A stretch of 52,274 bases of DNA from an uncultured Bacteroidia bacterium. GTDB lineage: Bacteria > Bacteroidota > Bacteroidia > Bacteroidales > F082. The notes under the pieces are model-generated. The model was not told where the DNA came from and did no database searches. It worked only from the letters and a program-made list of their open reading frames with translations. A program made the position numbers and the translations under genes. The DNA is taken from positions 1-52,274 of the forward strand of contig CADCJI010000028.1 in assembly GCA_902801625.1 (NCBI GenBank). Reading direction: 5' to 3'. Shown here one piece after another: positions 1-7,504 of this stretch (position 1 is the stretch's first letter; each line of letters begins with the position of its first letter).

Positions 1-577
1 TGTCGGTGTTACTGTATTTCTGCACTCTTGGGCTGCCGTTGATGATAACGATATGAGTCGGTTTAGAGTTTAGAGTTGAGTGTTTAGAGTTTTGAACCAT
101 GCTGGAAGTAGCATCCAAGGGAATGGCACCCAACGAATGTCCACCAATGTTGGCAGCGGTGCGTTTGCACCAATCTTCCAACAGCGCTTGGTCAGCGGCT
201 CCTTTATACAAAAGTCCGACGTTGAGCGCGTGGTAACGCAACTCATGGCGCATCCAGCCATCGCGGAAACCGATGGTCATGTTCAGCATAGGCATAATGC
301 GGTCCATCATTCGTTTGCCTTTGTAATCCAGAAAGCCGAATCGTGTGTCGGAGACAAGCCAGAGGTTGTCGGTCTTCACCAGTTTCTTGAGGATGTTCTC
401 ATAATCGTCCTTGATGGCGCAAATGCCAGGTGTTTTGAGCCAGCACTGGTTGCAACCCATACAGTGCGCAATGTTCATGTCGGCGGTGTCGATGATTTCA
501 ACCTCTTTGTCAGGAAGCAGAGCGATAATCGTTTCTTTGTCAATGCTTGCTCCTAATGTGTTCAATACCAAATTCAT
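1..577 (-). CDS. Tandem flavodoxin-like / NADPH-dependent FMN reductase family protein, partial
   Basis: The frame opens at ATG 577 (MNLVLNTLG) and runs off the left window edge without a stop, so the C-terminus is missing. The first ~155 residues look like a flavodoxin-fold FMN reductase: CMGCNQCW then PGICAIKDDY, the usual iron-sulfur-flavoprotein/NAD(P)H reductase signature, and WLVSDTRFGF. A second copy of the fold appears to start near residue 175 with IVIINGSPR, the typical FMN phosphate loop of this family, so the protein is probably a two-domain fusion. The linker between the halves (about residues 163-173) is encoded by a CTCTAAA-type repeat. Family knowledge suggests an FMN-dependent oxidoreductase in the cytoplasm; the substrate cannot be told. 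A TAnnTTTG box lies at 602-609. Confidence 0.8.
   Translation of the reverse strand, partial: MNLVLNTLGASIDKETIIALLPDKEVEIIDTADMNIAHCMGCNQCWLKTPGICAIKDDYENILKKLVKTDNLWLVSDTRFGFLDYKGKRMMDRIMPMLNMTIGFRDGWMRHELRYHALNVGLLYKGAADQALLEDWCKRTAANIGGHSLGAIPLDATSSMVQNSKHSTLNSKPTHIVIINGSPRVQKYSNTD
61..94. repeat. GTTTAGA heptamer-like repeat inside the flavodoxin gene
   Basis: Four degenerate GTTTAGAGTT-like units in a row. They lie in the reading frame of the minus-strand flavodoxin-like gene and encode its low-complexity interdomain linker (NSKHSTLNSK). Confidence 0.6.
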
Positions 578-601
578 TGTTTGCTTCTATCAAATCGACC
601 G

Positions 602-609
602 CAAAAATA
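602..609 (-). promoter_or_regulatory. Bacteroidetes -7 box for the flavodoxin-like gene
   Basis: TATTTTTG on the minus strand, 25 bases before ATG 577, matches the Bacteroidetes -7 consensus TAnnTTTG. No clean -33 TTTG is seen. Confidence 0.5.
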
Positions 610-697
610 GCGCATTATCCGTTCCGAAACGAAAACCAAATGTGGACAATTACATGGACATTATAAACTCAAATCACCATTGATAATGAAAATGTTG

Positions 698-705
698 TAG
701 TTTTG
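698..705 (+). promoter_or_regulatory. Possible -7 box upstream of the C10 peptidase
   Basis: TAGTTTTG fits TAnnTTTG, about 150 bases before ATG 857. The -33 element is poor, so this is tentative. Confidence 0.35.
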
Positions 706-762
706 CGGTGTAAATAAAATTTTGAGCAAAATGAGTTTGTAGATGCGAGAAAATAGCTGTTT

Positions 763-824
763 GGCTGTCAGCCTTCAGCCATCAGCAGTCAGCTATTGTG
801 CTACCAAGCTGATAGCTTACAGCC
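763..824. repeat. Imperfect inverted repeat of CAGC/AGCTAT units
   Basis: The outer arms GGCTGT (763-768) and ACAGCC (819-824) and the inner arms AGCTAT (791-796) and ATAGCT (812-817) can fold into a hairpin in the leader of the C10 peptidase gene. The internal wording (CAGCCTTCAGCCATCAGCAG) is low-complexity and resembles scattered intergenic palindromes of this phylum. Confidence 0.5.
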
Positions 825-856
825 AACGAACCAATAGAAATTAAAAAAGTCATAAT

Positions 857-1939
857 ATGTCAAAAGTTCTTTCCTTATTACTAATTGCGCTTTGCGCTTT
901 GAACAGCTGGGCGCAAAGTCCTCTTCTGAAAACTGTTGAAAAACCAGATGCGGCCAGTCCGACACTTCGCGCGGATGGCTTGCTTCATTCGCATTGGACA
1001 CAGGATTTTCCCTACAACCAGCTTTGCCCCAGAGACCCGGTGAATGGCAATGCCTACAGCGTGGCAGGCTGTCCTGCCATTGCCATGGGACAGATCATCA
1101 ACTATTTGCGGACGACACAAGACACCCGTTTCACCGACAATGACGACTATAACCATTACTATGCCGGCCGTAGTTATGTTATTGATGATGATTGGATGTC
1201 CTTGAAATTCCCGTCCTTCCCGCAATTGAACGAAATGTTGGATTCCGTCGATGCCGCTTTCCAGCGCGGAGAGGAACTATCTGACCTGCTGTGCGCCGCT
1301 GTGGTCTTTGCTTGCGGCACGGCTTGCACGCAGGTTTATACTTCGCAAAGTTCCGGCACCTTCTATGTGGACCAAGCCTTTGAGGCCTACCAACGCTTTG
1401 GCTTTACGGACTGTGTGCTGTTTCGCGAGCCTGATTCTTTAATGTACGCCACCTTGATTTCCAATCTGCAAGCTGGTTATCCCGCCCACTTGGCTGTCGA
1501 GAATCCTGCCGGAACGGTCGGGCACAATGTGGTGGTCGATGGCTACCGAGAGTCGGATGGCAAGTTCCACATCAACTTTGGCTATGGTGGCACCTTGGAC
1601 AACTGGTATGACATTCCCGACCCGAATTTCTATTACGGCATGACCAAGGTGGAAGGCATCATTTTGAACATTATTCCTAAAGATGGACCTTTGGCCGTTC
1701 ACGAATCCGAACCCCAGCAACCGCTGGAAGTTTATCCCAACCCCGTTTCCGATATCCTCTTTATTAAAAACCTTCCTTGCAAAAAGGTAGAGTTTTCCAT
1801 TTTCAATATGTTAGGCCAGGAAGTGACTACAGGTTGCTCAGCTGGAACCATCTCCGTGGCCGGATTGGAAAAGGGGCTTTATTTCTTGCAGGTTAAGGGA
1901 GAAGGCATCTGTGAGACGGTGAAATTTGTTGTGAAGTAA
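857..1939 (+). CDS. Secreted C10 (streptopain-like) cysteine peptidase with type IX sorting domain
   Basis: A 360-residue secreted protein. Residues 1-20 form a Sec signal peptide ending ...LNSWAQ. The C10 core starts almost at once: HWTQDFPYN at ~46-54 is the conserved W-x-Q-x-x-PYN entrance, C72 in VAGCPAIAMGQI is the catalytic Cys, and H223 in GHNVVVDGY is the catalytic His, followed by HINFGYGG. Residues ~291-360 form a type A C-terminal domain (VYPNPVSD, FNMLGQEV, LEKGLYFLQV, VKFVVK), which in this phylum directs export by the type IX system. The long inhibitory propeptide of SpeB and interpain is absent: only ~25 residues separate signal peptide and core. Likely an extracellular or surface protease. 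It stands alone, with no inhibitor gene next to it. Confidence 0.9.
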   Translation: MSKVLSLLLIALCALNSWAQSPLLKTVEKPDAASPTLRADGLLHSHWTQDFPYNQLCPRDPVNGNAYSVAGCPAIAMGQIINYLRTTQDTRFTDNDDYNHYYAGRSYVIDDDWMSLKFPSFPQLNEMLDSVDAAFQRGEELSDLLCAAVVFACGTACTQVYTSQSSGTFYVDQAFEAYQRFGFTDCVLFREPDSLMYATLISNLQAGYPAHLAVENPAGTVGHNVVVDGYRESDGKFHINFGYGGTLDNWYDIPDPNFYYGMTKVEGIILNIIPKDGPLAVHESEPQQPLEVYPNPVSDILFIKNLPCKKVEFSIFNMLGQEVTTGCSAGTISVAGLEKGLYFLQVKGEGICETVKFVVK

Positions 1940-1965
1940 TCAACGCTTGCGTATTCTTGCAACGG

Positions 1966-2191
1966 CAAAAACTAATAGTCGCAAGACAAAATAAACTAAT
2001 AAAAACAGCCACAATTATTGAAATTCTGCGGCAAAAAGTGGAGTGTTTTTGTTACTTTTTGCAGTATGTAGTTTATTGAAATAGAAAAAGATATGTATCT
2101 TTTGCACCAAAAACTAATAGTAGTAAGACAAAATAAACTAACAACAGTGAAGCAAAATATACTAATAACAGCAAGACAAAATAAACTAATG
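1966..2191. repeat. 24-bp tandem/interspersed repeat (AACTAATA..AAGACAAAAT)
   Basis: The gap 1940-2390 has no recognised gene. A 24-base unit of the form CTAATAACAGCAAGACAAAA occurs at ~1970-2000 and three more times head to tail at ~2112-2191, with small base changes. Between them are TTTTTGC-type promoter-like words (near 2056 and 2098). The units keep a reading frame, described as the separate short frame at 2093-2206. Function unknown; a leftover iteron array is one possibility. Confidence 0.75.
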
Positions 2192-2206
2192 GATGGGAGG
2201 TTTTGA
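2093..2206 (+). other. Possible 37-residue ORF made of octapeptide repeats
   Basis: ATG 2093 opens a frame through the 24-bp repeat array to TGA 2204-2206. It encodes near-repeats LIVVRQNK, LTTVKQNI and LITARQNK. The frame may simply be a by-product of a repeat whose length is a multiple of three. No ribosome site is evident, and the peptide has no family I recognise. Confidence 0.25.
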
Positions 2207-2326
2207 AGAGTTTGGGAGGATGATGGAATAATGCGTTTTGATTATTGATTACTTAAATTCAGGTGGGGGACAAATTGTACCCTTACTGGAACGAAGGCTG
2301 CCGACAGAAATAGAGGAATAAATCAT

Positions 2327-2357
2327 TTTGCCAAATAGGGAAAGATTTGTATTTTTG
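2327..2357 (+). promoter_or_regulatory. Bacteroidetes promoter of the DUF3791-DUF3990 operon
   Basis: TTTG at 2327-2330 and TATTTTTG at 2350-2357, 19 bases apart, match the -33/-7 consensus of the Bacteroidetes housekeeping sigma factor. The start codon at 2391 is 33 bases downstream. Confidence 0.75.
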
Positions 2358-2390
2358 CGGTGATAAATAATCCTTCTTGAAGGTTGCATT

Positions 2391-2588
2391 ATGAAGAATG
2401 TTGTAGAAATACCGAGGACACAAGTGATGATGACTTTTGTGGCCACTTGCATCGAGACCACCGCCCGACTGCTGAACACTTCCTACAAAGAGGTGTACGA
2501 GCGGATGAAGCGCGTGGGGCTGATAGAGCGGTTTATACTTCCGCACTACGAAACCCTTCATAGTGAGAGCAGGGCAGGAAATGAGTGA
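2391..2588 (+). CDS. DUF3791 domain protein, possible antitoxin
   Basis: A 65-residue protein that is essentially a single DUF3791 domain: TFVATCIETTARLL, then EVYERMKRVGLIERFILPHYETLHS, the characteristic tail of the family. First gene of a three-gene operon behind a clear promoter. Its end overlaps the DUF3990 start (ATGAGTGA at 2581-2588), which suggests translational coupling. DUF3791 genes are regularly found next to DUF3990 genes in Bacteroidales; that a DUF3791 protein neutralises or partners the DUF3990 enzyme is inference. Confidence 0.8.
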   Translation: MKNVVEIPRTQVMMTFVATCIETTARLLNTSYKEVYERMKRVGLIERFILPHYETLHSESRAGNE

Positions 2589-3072
2589 AATTATCGTCTA
2601 TCATGGTGGAACGGAAAAGGTGGAGTTCCCCATCTGTAAATTTGGTCGTCGCAACTTGGACTTCGGCCAAGGCTTTTATGTCACTGACCTTCGCAAACAA
2701 GCTGTTGACTGGGCTACACAGGTGGCCGACCGCAGAAAAGCACCGCCAATCATAAACAGATACCGTTTAAACCGTGATGCCATATTGGCTGAAGCGCGCT
2801 GCAAGGTCTTCTCGGCATACGACAAAGAGTGGCTGCACTTTATTGTGGCCAGTCGTCAAGGTGAGCCTGTGGCCGACAATTATGATTATATTGAAGGCGG
2901 TGTGGCCAACGACCGTGTGATCGACACCATCAATCTTTATATGGCAGGTCTGATGGATGAGGACACCGCTTTGCTTCGCCTATCCGAGCACCGACCTAAC
3001 AACCAAATGTGCCTGCTCTCACAAGACATAACTAACAAATACCTGATTTTCGATGGAACAGAAGCAATCTGA
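2581..3072 (+). CDS. DUF3990 protein, putative ADP-ribosyltransferase-fold enzyme
   Basis: A 163-residue protein. I chose ATG 2581 (MSEIIVYHGG), which starts right at the domain and overlaps the previous stop, over an in-frame ATG at 2563. YHGG (7-10) and DFGQGFYVT (27-35) followed by AVDWA are the DUF3990 hallmarks and resemble the H...Y core of ADP-ribosyltransferases. The acidic catalytic residue is probably in the C-terminal half (IEGGVANDRVIDTI region) but I cannot assign it. Context (small basic partner upstream, small acidic protein downstream, accessory island) suggests a toxin-antitoxin or abortive-infection role. That is inference; the family has no function I can state with certainty. 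Confidence 0.75.
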   Translation: MSEIIVYHGGTEKVEFPICKFGRRNLDFGQGFYVTDLRKQAVDWATQVADRRKAPPIINRYRLNRDAILAEARCKVFSAYDKEWLHFIVASRQGEPVADNYDYIEGGVANDRVIDTINLYMAGLMDEDTALLRLSEHRPNNQMCLLSQDITNKYLIFDGTEAI

Positions 3073-3301
3073 GGATCCTGTTAAATCGCCTGTCATACAG
3101 GAGATTATCATGAGCAACCGAATTGGCGCTATCTCAATGGAGTTGTCCAAACGACTGAATATTGAACCCGTGAAAGCATTGCAACTGTTTTACGAAAGCC
3201 AGACCTGCGCCGACCTTCACGACAAATCCACTGGGCTTTACCTTTATGGAGACCTTTATGTGGCGGATGAGTTTATGCGGGAGATGGAGTATGGGATGTA
3301 G
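3053..3301 (+). CDS. Small DUF3990-operon partner protein
   Basis: ATG 3053 overlaps the DUF3990 gene by 20 bases and gives 82 residues. An in-frame ATG at 3110 (MSNRIGAISM), preceded by GGAGATTAT, would give 63 residues and may be the real start. The body (ALQLFYESQTCADLHDKSTGLYLYGDLYVADEF) resembles small proteins that commonly accompany DUF3990 in Bacteroidales. It is predicted to be mostly helical and acidic. Possible antitoxin or accessory subunit; function not established. Confidence 0.65.
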   Translation: MEQKQSEDPVKSPVIQEIIMSNRIGAISMELSKRLNIEPVKALQLFYESQTCADLHDKSTGLYLYGDLYVADEFMREMEYGM

Positions 3302-3325
3302 TCTTTTCTCGTATTATTAATTTTT

Positions 3326-6300
3326 ATGAGTATTTACGAATTATATAGGCAAAATAGACCGGAAAAATTCTCTGATTCAAAAGTAGTAAGAAAAGCGGAA
3401 CTTACGAAAGAGGTTTTCCAATATCAGATGGATAGGCTGTCAAACGATATGAAACAAGATCAGTTTGAGAACCTGACCCGTAGCCTCGCCTTACGATTTG
3501 TAACTCCTAATCTGATTCCTCAAACAGGCCCAACGGGTGGCGGTGATGGCAAGACTGATTCAGAAACCCATCCTGTGGCCGATGAAATTGCTGAGAAATG
3601 GTATGTGGCCGATAGAGGTTGTCATGGTAGTGAAAAATGGGCCGTTGCTATTAGTTGTAGAGAAGATTGGGATGTAAAAGTCAAAAAAGATGTGGAGAAT
3701 ATCGTAAAGTTAAATCGGGGCTTTACAAGAATACTATTTTTCTCAAATCGACTTATTAAATCGAGAGACAGTAAGAGGAGTGAAGATGATCTTAAGAAGA
3801 AATATGGCATCCCTATTACAATCTTTTCTCAAAACTGGTATGTTGACCGAGTGTTTATGGACAATTGTGTTAACATTGCCGTAAAAGAATTAGGCTTAAG
3901 TGATAACTATGTGGAAACCATAGAAGTTGGTCCAAATGATTTACGAAGACAAAAAAGACTGGATGAGATTGAAGAAATTGTTTTAAAAAGAGAACTTGGT
4001 GATGGATTTGATACTGAATATATAGACCTGCTTTTGGAAACGGCTATTCTGAGCCGTGAGTTAGAATTGGCCCCAAGTGTCATTAGAGGAAGATTCGTGA
4101 GGGCAGAAGAATCGTGCAAACGATATGGTACGGTTCCTCAATTGTATGAAATCATATATCAACGAGGTTGGACGGAGTTTTACTGGCTCGAAAACCCATT
4201 GGGTACAATGGGCTATCTTTTGAAACTCAAACCATTGTTGGACGAAGAGGTAAATGTGACACGTATAGAGAAGTACATCACCCTTTTTGATGTGATGGAA
4301 AACGCTCAGGTGTCAGGCTTATTTGATGATGAAGAGTCGCTGAAGATAGAAAGAGAGTATCAAAATGAACTTTTGAAAAAACTGGAGAACGACCCTAATC
4401 ATCAATCGTCATGCTTGTACTTGAAGTTTAGCTTGCTTGAACAACAACTGATTTATGGTAGTCAAGATGAAGACAGCATTAATCGGGTGTTGGTGCAAAT
4501 GTCCCTTGTTTTGCAAGAAGCGACCAGTCATATTGACATCCCTTTTGAATCGTTATGTAAGATTGTCGAGATAGCAGGTGCTTTCATTGATAATAACGAA
4601 GTGTATGAGGATTTGATTGACATGCTTTCCGAAACCCTCTCCAAACGTGAACAAGACATTACGGCTGCCTATGTACAAATGAATAGAGGGCTACAAAACT
4701 TGGAAAAAGGTAATACCGTGCAGGCTATTCGGCATCTTGGCCAATGTGTGGATTTATTCAGTAAAGAATCAACAAAAGCAGATTATGTAAAAGCTTGTGG
4801 TTTTCTTGGAATGGCTTTCATGCATCAGGACCTGCTTTATGCTGCAAAAGTAATGTTTGTGAAATCTATCGCCATGCTCTTGCATGATGTTGAACTTAAC
4901 GGCAATCCTGACCATTTGATTATCACGATTCTGTCGCAGTTATGCGGAGTGGGTTTGCGGTCAGGGCGTATTCTTGATTTCTTGCTGCCATTGGAACTGA
5001 GGGATATTATTGCGAGATTTAATCCCGATTTCGAGGATGAAAGCTTTCGGCAGCATAGGGGAGAAGATGAAACCTTGCTTGCAGTAAGATTGCTGGCTGG
5101 TGACGTTAGTGAATCGAAATATGGTAAATTACCCGCCATTTTTGAAAGAAAGGGATTGCAGGCTCCTAAGGATGTGTTGCTATTCCGTTTGGGATATAAG
5201 GATTTAATCAGCAATGAGTTTGAGGAGGTTATTAAAGTGGATGACAATTGGATGGAAACACTTAGAAAGCGAACTGACGATGATTTCTTCCTGTTCGCAA
5301 ACACGATAGCTGACAAGGATACCCATCTGGAAACAGTTGTTAAAGGCTGCAGAATAGTTGCTGATTTCGAAAGCGACTGTCAGTTGCAAGTGTATGCCGA
5401 ATTGCTACTGGCATTTTTAGAATCGCTGTTTGCTACCGCTACTTTCAAGGACTTTATGTTCACGACACCAAACATTCATTTTCGGTTACGAAAAGTGACA
5501 GAAGGGCAAACCATAATAATTCCAGAAAGACTTAAAGATGAATATGTGTTCAATGTCAATGCCAATACGATTGACGATAAAGAGGCTTGGCAAGCTTACT
5601 CAATGTTTTTAAGTCAGTTGTTTTATCGAAATGCCATAGTACCTGATATGATGAAGGTTTTTGACGACAAGCAGGTAAGGGAGAAAATCATGAATCGCTT
5701 GGCGGTGATGATGACCTATCAGAACGATATTAGGATATTGTATGGTGATGACTATAAGAACACATTGAGCAAATGGGAAAACCTATCCGATGCGTTTTAT
5801 GCTTTTAAAGGCAATGATGATCTTTCTACTCCCTTTGAGGAAAACCGAGGCAAGCAAGCGGATATAACTATCAAATCTATTATCAACAATCCATTATGGG
5901 ATAAGGCTTTATGGTCAGGGTGTGGTTATATCCAATTAGAAGACTTCTCGGAACCATCTATCGTGTTGTTGTTATTCAAAGATATGGAGGCAGGCAAGAA
6001 AATTTTTGAGGAATGGCGTGTTTTGAATGGGAAGGATTGTCTCAATTTGAGGTTGGCATTCATACTACATGTGGATAAAGATCATCCAACCTGGTATAGA
6101 GTTATTGTAAGTCAAGATATAAATGACATAAGGAAAGAGAACGTTGGCCGATATGTGTTGCAATCAGCACGTTTTGTAACAATGAAGCCGGAAACAAGTG
6201 AGAGTGTTGATGTTTTTATGGTGCTATATAAGAAGTTTGGTTTCTGCAAATTGTCATCCGTCCGTATAGATGACAATCAGCACATGATGCTCAACGACCC

Positions 6301-6475
6301 TCAACAGAGGTGTCCATTTTTAATCACCGTAAAAAACATCTCTTTCCGTGAAGCATGGGAAATAAGTGTAGATGATCAAGACAGCACTGCCATATTGCCA
6401 GATGACAATGTGATGATCCCAGAAGAACATAAAACGGATGCACCAGTTATTGAATTATTAAAAAGAAAAAGATGA
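3326..6475 (+). CDS. Large protein: PD-(D/E)XK-like nuclease domain plus helical repeats, candidate defence effector
   Basis: A 1049-residue soluble protein, first gene of a four-gene cluster. Residues ~45-190 look like a restriction-endonuclease fold: FENLTRSLALRF, then TGPTGGGDGKTDSE (D74, D78, E80), then WAVAISCREDW (~105-115) with conserved Lys residues after it, then ILFFSNRLI and KKYGIPITIFSQNWYVDRVF, the order seen in Mrr-like nucleases. About 200-700 is alpha-helical with TPR-like stretches (AYVQMNRGLQNLEKGNTVQAIRHLGQCVDLF). The C-terminal ~180 residues (LWSGCGYIQLEDFSEPSIVLLLF, GKKIFEEW) form a separate alpha/beta part. No Walker motif is seen, so it is not a STAND or AAA protein. 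The gene ends in ATGA with the next start. Nuclease activity and a defence role are inference. Confidence 0.6.
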   Translation: MSIYELYRQNRPEKFSDSKVVRKAELTKEVFQYQMDRLSNDMKQDQFENLTRSLALRFVTPNLIPQTGPTGGGDGKTDSETHPVADEIAEKWYVADRGCHGSEKWAVAISCREDWDVKVKKDVENIVKLNRGFTRILFFSNRLIKSRDSKRSEDDLKKKYGIPITIFSQNWYVDRVFMDNCVNIAVKELGLSDNYVETIEVGPNDLRRQKRLDEIEEIVLKRELGDGFDTEYIDLLLETAILSRELELAPSVIRGRFVRAEESCKRYGTVPQLYEIIYQRGWTEFYWLENPLGTMGYLLKLKPLLDEEVNVTRIEKYITLFDVMENAQVSGLFDDEESLKIEREYQNELLKKLENDPNHQSSCLYLKFSLLEQQLIYGSQDEDSINRVLVQMSLVLQEATSHIDIPFESLCKIVEIAGAFIDNNEVYEDLIDMLSETLSKREQDITAAYVQMNRGLQNLEKGNTVQAIRHLGQCVDLFSKESTKADYVKACGFLGMAFMHQDLLYAAKVMFVKSIAMLLHDVELNGNPDHLIITILSQLCGVGLRSGRILDFLLPLELRDIIARFNPDFEDESFRQHRGEDETLLAVRLLAGDVSESKYGKLPAIFERKGLQAPKDVLLFRLGYKDLISNEFEEVIKVDDNWMETLRKRTDDDFFLFANTIADKDTHLETVVKGCRIVADFESDCQLQVYAELLLAFLESLFATATFKDFMFTTPNIHFRLRKVTEGQTIIIPERLKDEYVFNVNANTIDDKEAWQAYSMFLSQLFYRNAIVPDMMKVFDDKQVREKIMNRLAVMMTYQNDIRILYGDDYKNTLSKWENLSDAFYAFKGNDDLSTPFEENRGKQADITIKSIINNPLWDKALWSGCGYIQLEDFSEPSIVLLLFKDMEAGKKIFEEWRVLNGKDCLNLRLAFILHVDKDHPTWYRVIVSQDINDIRKENVGRYVLQSARFVTMKPETSESVDVFMVLYKKFGFCKLSSVRIDDNQHMMLNDPQQRCPFLITVKNISFREAWEISVDDQDSTAILPDDNVMIPEEHKTDAPVIELLKRKR

Positions 6476-7479
6476 AACGAGGAACTAAAATAGCAATAGC
6501 GGTAGTCGCTTGTCTTGCGATATGGTTTGTGTTTGCCATCGCCAATGCAGCAGCAGGCAATAGCCATGGTGGAGGCATCTTAGTGATGATGATAATGTTT
6601 AGCATCATTGCCTTTGTATGGAGAAAGATTGTCGGAAAGAAAGAAGATGGAGAATCAGCCACATTGAAACTTCACAGCGGCACAGGTGAAAACCGATATG
6701 ACTTTGAAGTTCAATTGACACAAGAAGAAATTCTGCGAATGTCCAAAACCAGAGAACAAGATCCAGAGAGATGGAAGGATAACGAATATGAATTGGTAAA
6801 AGCCATCAAACCAGATTTCAGGATAGACGAATTTGAGAATAGTGGGGAGAAATCTCAAGTTGAACCAGCCAAAGATACAATCCAAACCATAAAACTACTA
6901 CAAGACGGGATAGAAGTTACCATGTCTTTGCCTGCCAATGTAATACAGCAAATGAATGTGTTGAGGAAACAAGACCCACAAAAATGGATGAACAAAGAAG
7001 TAGAACTTGTTAGAGAAGCTAAAAAACAAGTGAAAGCTATCCCTAACATAAAGGAAGATGGAATAGAAGAAATTGGAGGTTTTGAATCGGATAAACAAAT
7101 CGAAACTACAATTAAGGATGAAGTCGAATCTGCACCTATTGAAACAGAATTGCCCAAAGAGGAATCTCCCAAACCACACCAAAAGATAGAGGCCCCTGAA
7201 GTTCCAATAAAAGAAGAACCGAAACCTGTTGAAAGTCTGTTCGGAAACAAGCTCGAATCAGAGTATAGACGCGAATCAAAAGCCGAATCTCATTGGATTA
7301 GGCAAGATGATACTGAAATCTGTATCAACATCGAAGATGACGTTTACAGAAAGATGGTCGAGTTACAGAGTGAGAACCCTAAAAAATGGGTAAATAAAGA
7401 ACTCGATTTGTTTAAGAAGGCTAAAAGCCTATTGTTAGAACAAGGCTCTCCAAAAAGATTTATGTTTAGAAGAAAATGA
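6472..7479 (+). CDS. Membrane protein with three copies of a ~50-residue module
   Basis: A 335-residue protein whose ATG overlaps the previous stop (ATGA). Two N-terminal membrane segments (~6-27 and ~36-52) are followed by KKEDG and a soluble part. That part carries three copies of one module, at ~63-113, ~138-187 and ~275-322, separated by an acidic Pro/Glu-rich linker (~200-265). The module reads: short beta-like strand (LKLHSG / IKLLQDG / IRQDDTE), an amphipathic strand, then a helix-turn-helix-like end with M..LR..DP..W...E.ELV..AK. The same module sits at the start of the next two proteins. I do not recognise the family. The coupling suggests these proteins work with the large upstream protein. 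Confidence 0.8.
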   Translation: MKRGTKIAIAVVACLAIWFVFAIANAAAGNSHGGGILVMMIMFSIIAFVWRKIVGKKEDGESATLKLHSGTGENRYDFEVQLTQEEILRMSKTREQDPERWKDNEYELVKAIKPDFRIDEFENSGEKSQVEPAKDTIQTIKLLQDGIEVTMSLPANVIQQMNVLRKQDPQKWMNKEVELVREAKKQVKAIPNIKEDGIEEIGGFESDKQIETTIKDEVESAPIETELPKEESPKPHQKIEAPEVPIKEEPKPVESLFGNKLESEYRRESKAESHWIRQDDTEICINIEDDVYRKMVELQSENPKKWVNKELDLFKKAKSLLLEQGSPKRFMFRRK

Positions 7480-7504
7480 AAACAACAGACTCAACCTTTT
7501 GAAT

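Noticed and set aside
1966-2191. 24-bp repeats as a CRISPR array
   Set aside because: Units are head to tail without unique spacers, imperfect, and no cas gene is present.
6074-6082. TGTGGATAA DnaA-box-like word (also near 9393)
   Set aside because: Single copies inside coding sequence, expected by chance in AT-rich DNA.
3326-6475. Large protein as an Avs/STAND or Lamassu component
   Set aside because: No Walker A/B or SMC-type motifs, and the partner genes do not match those systems.
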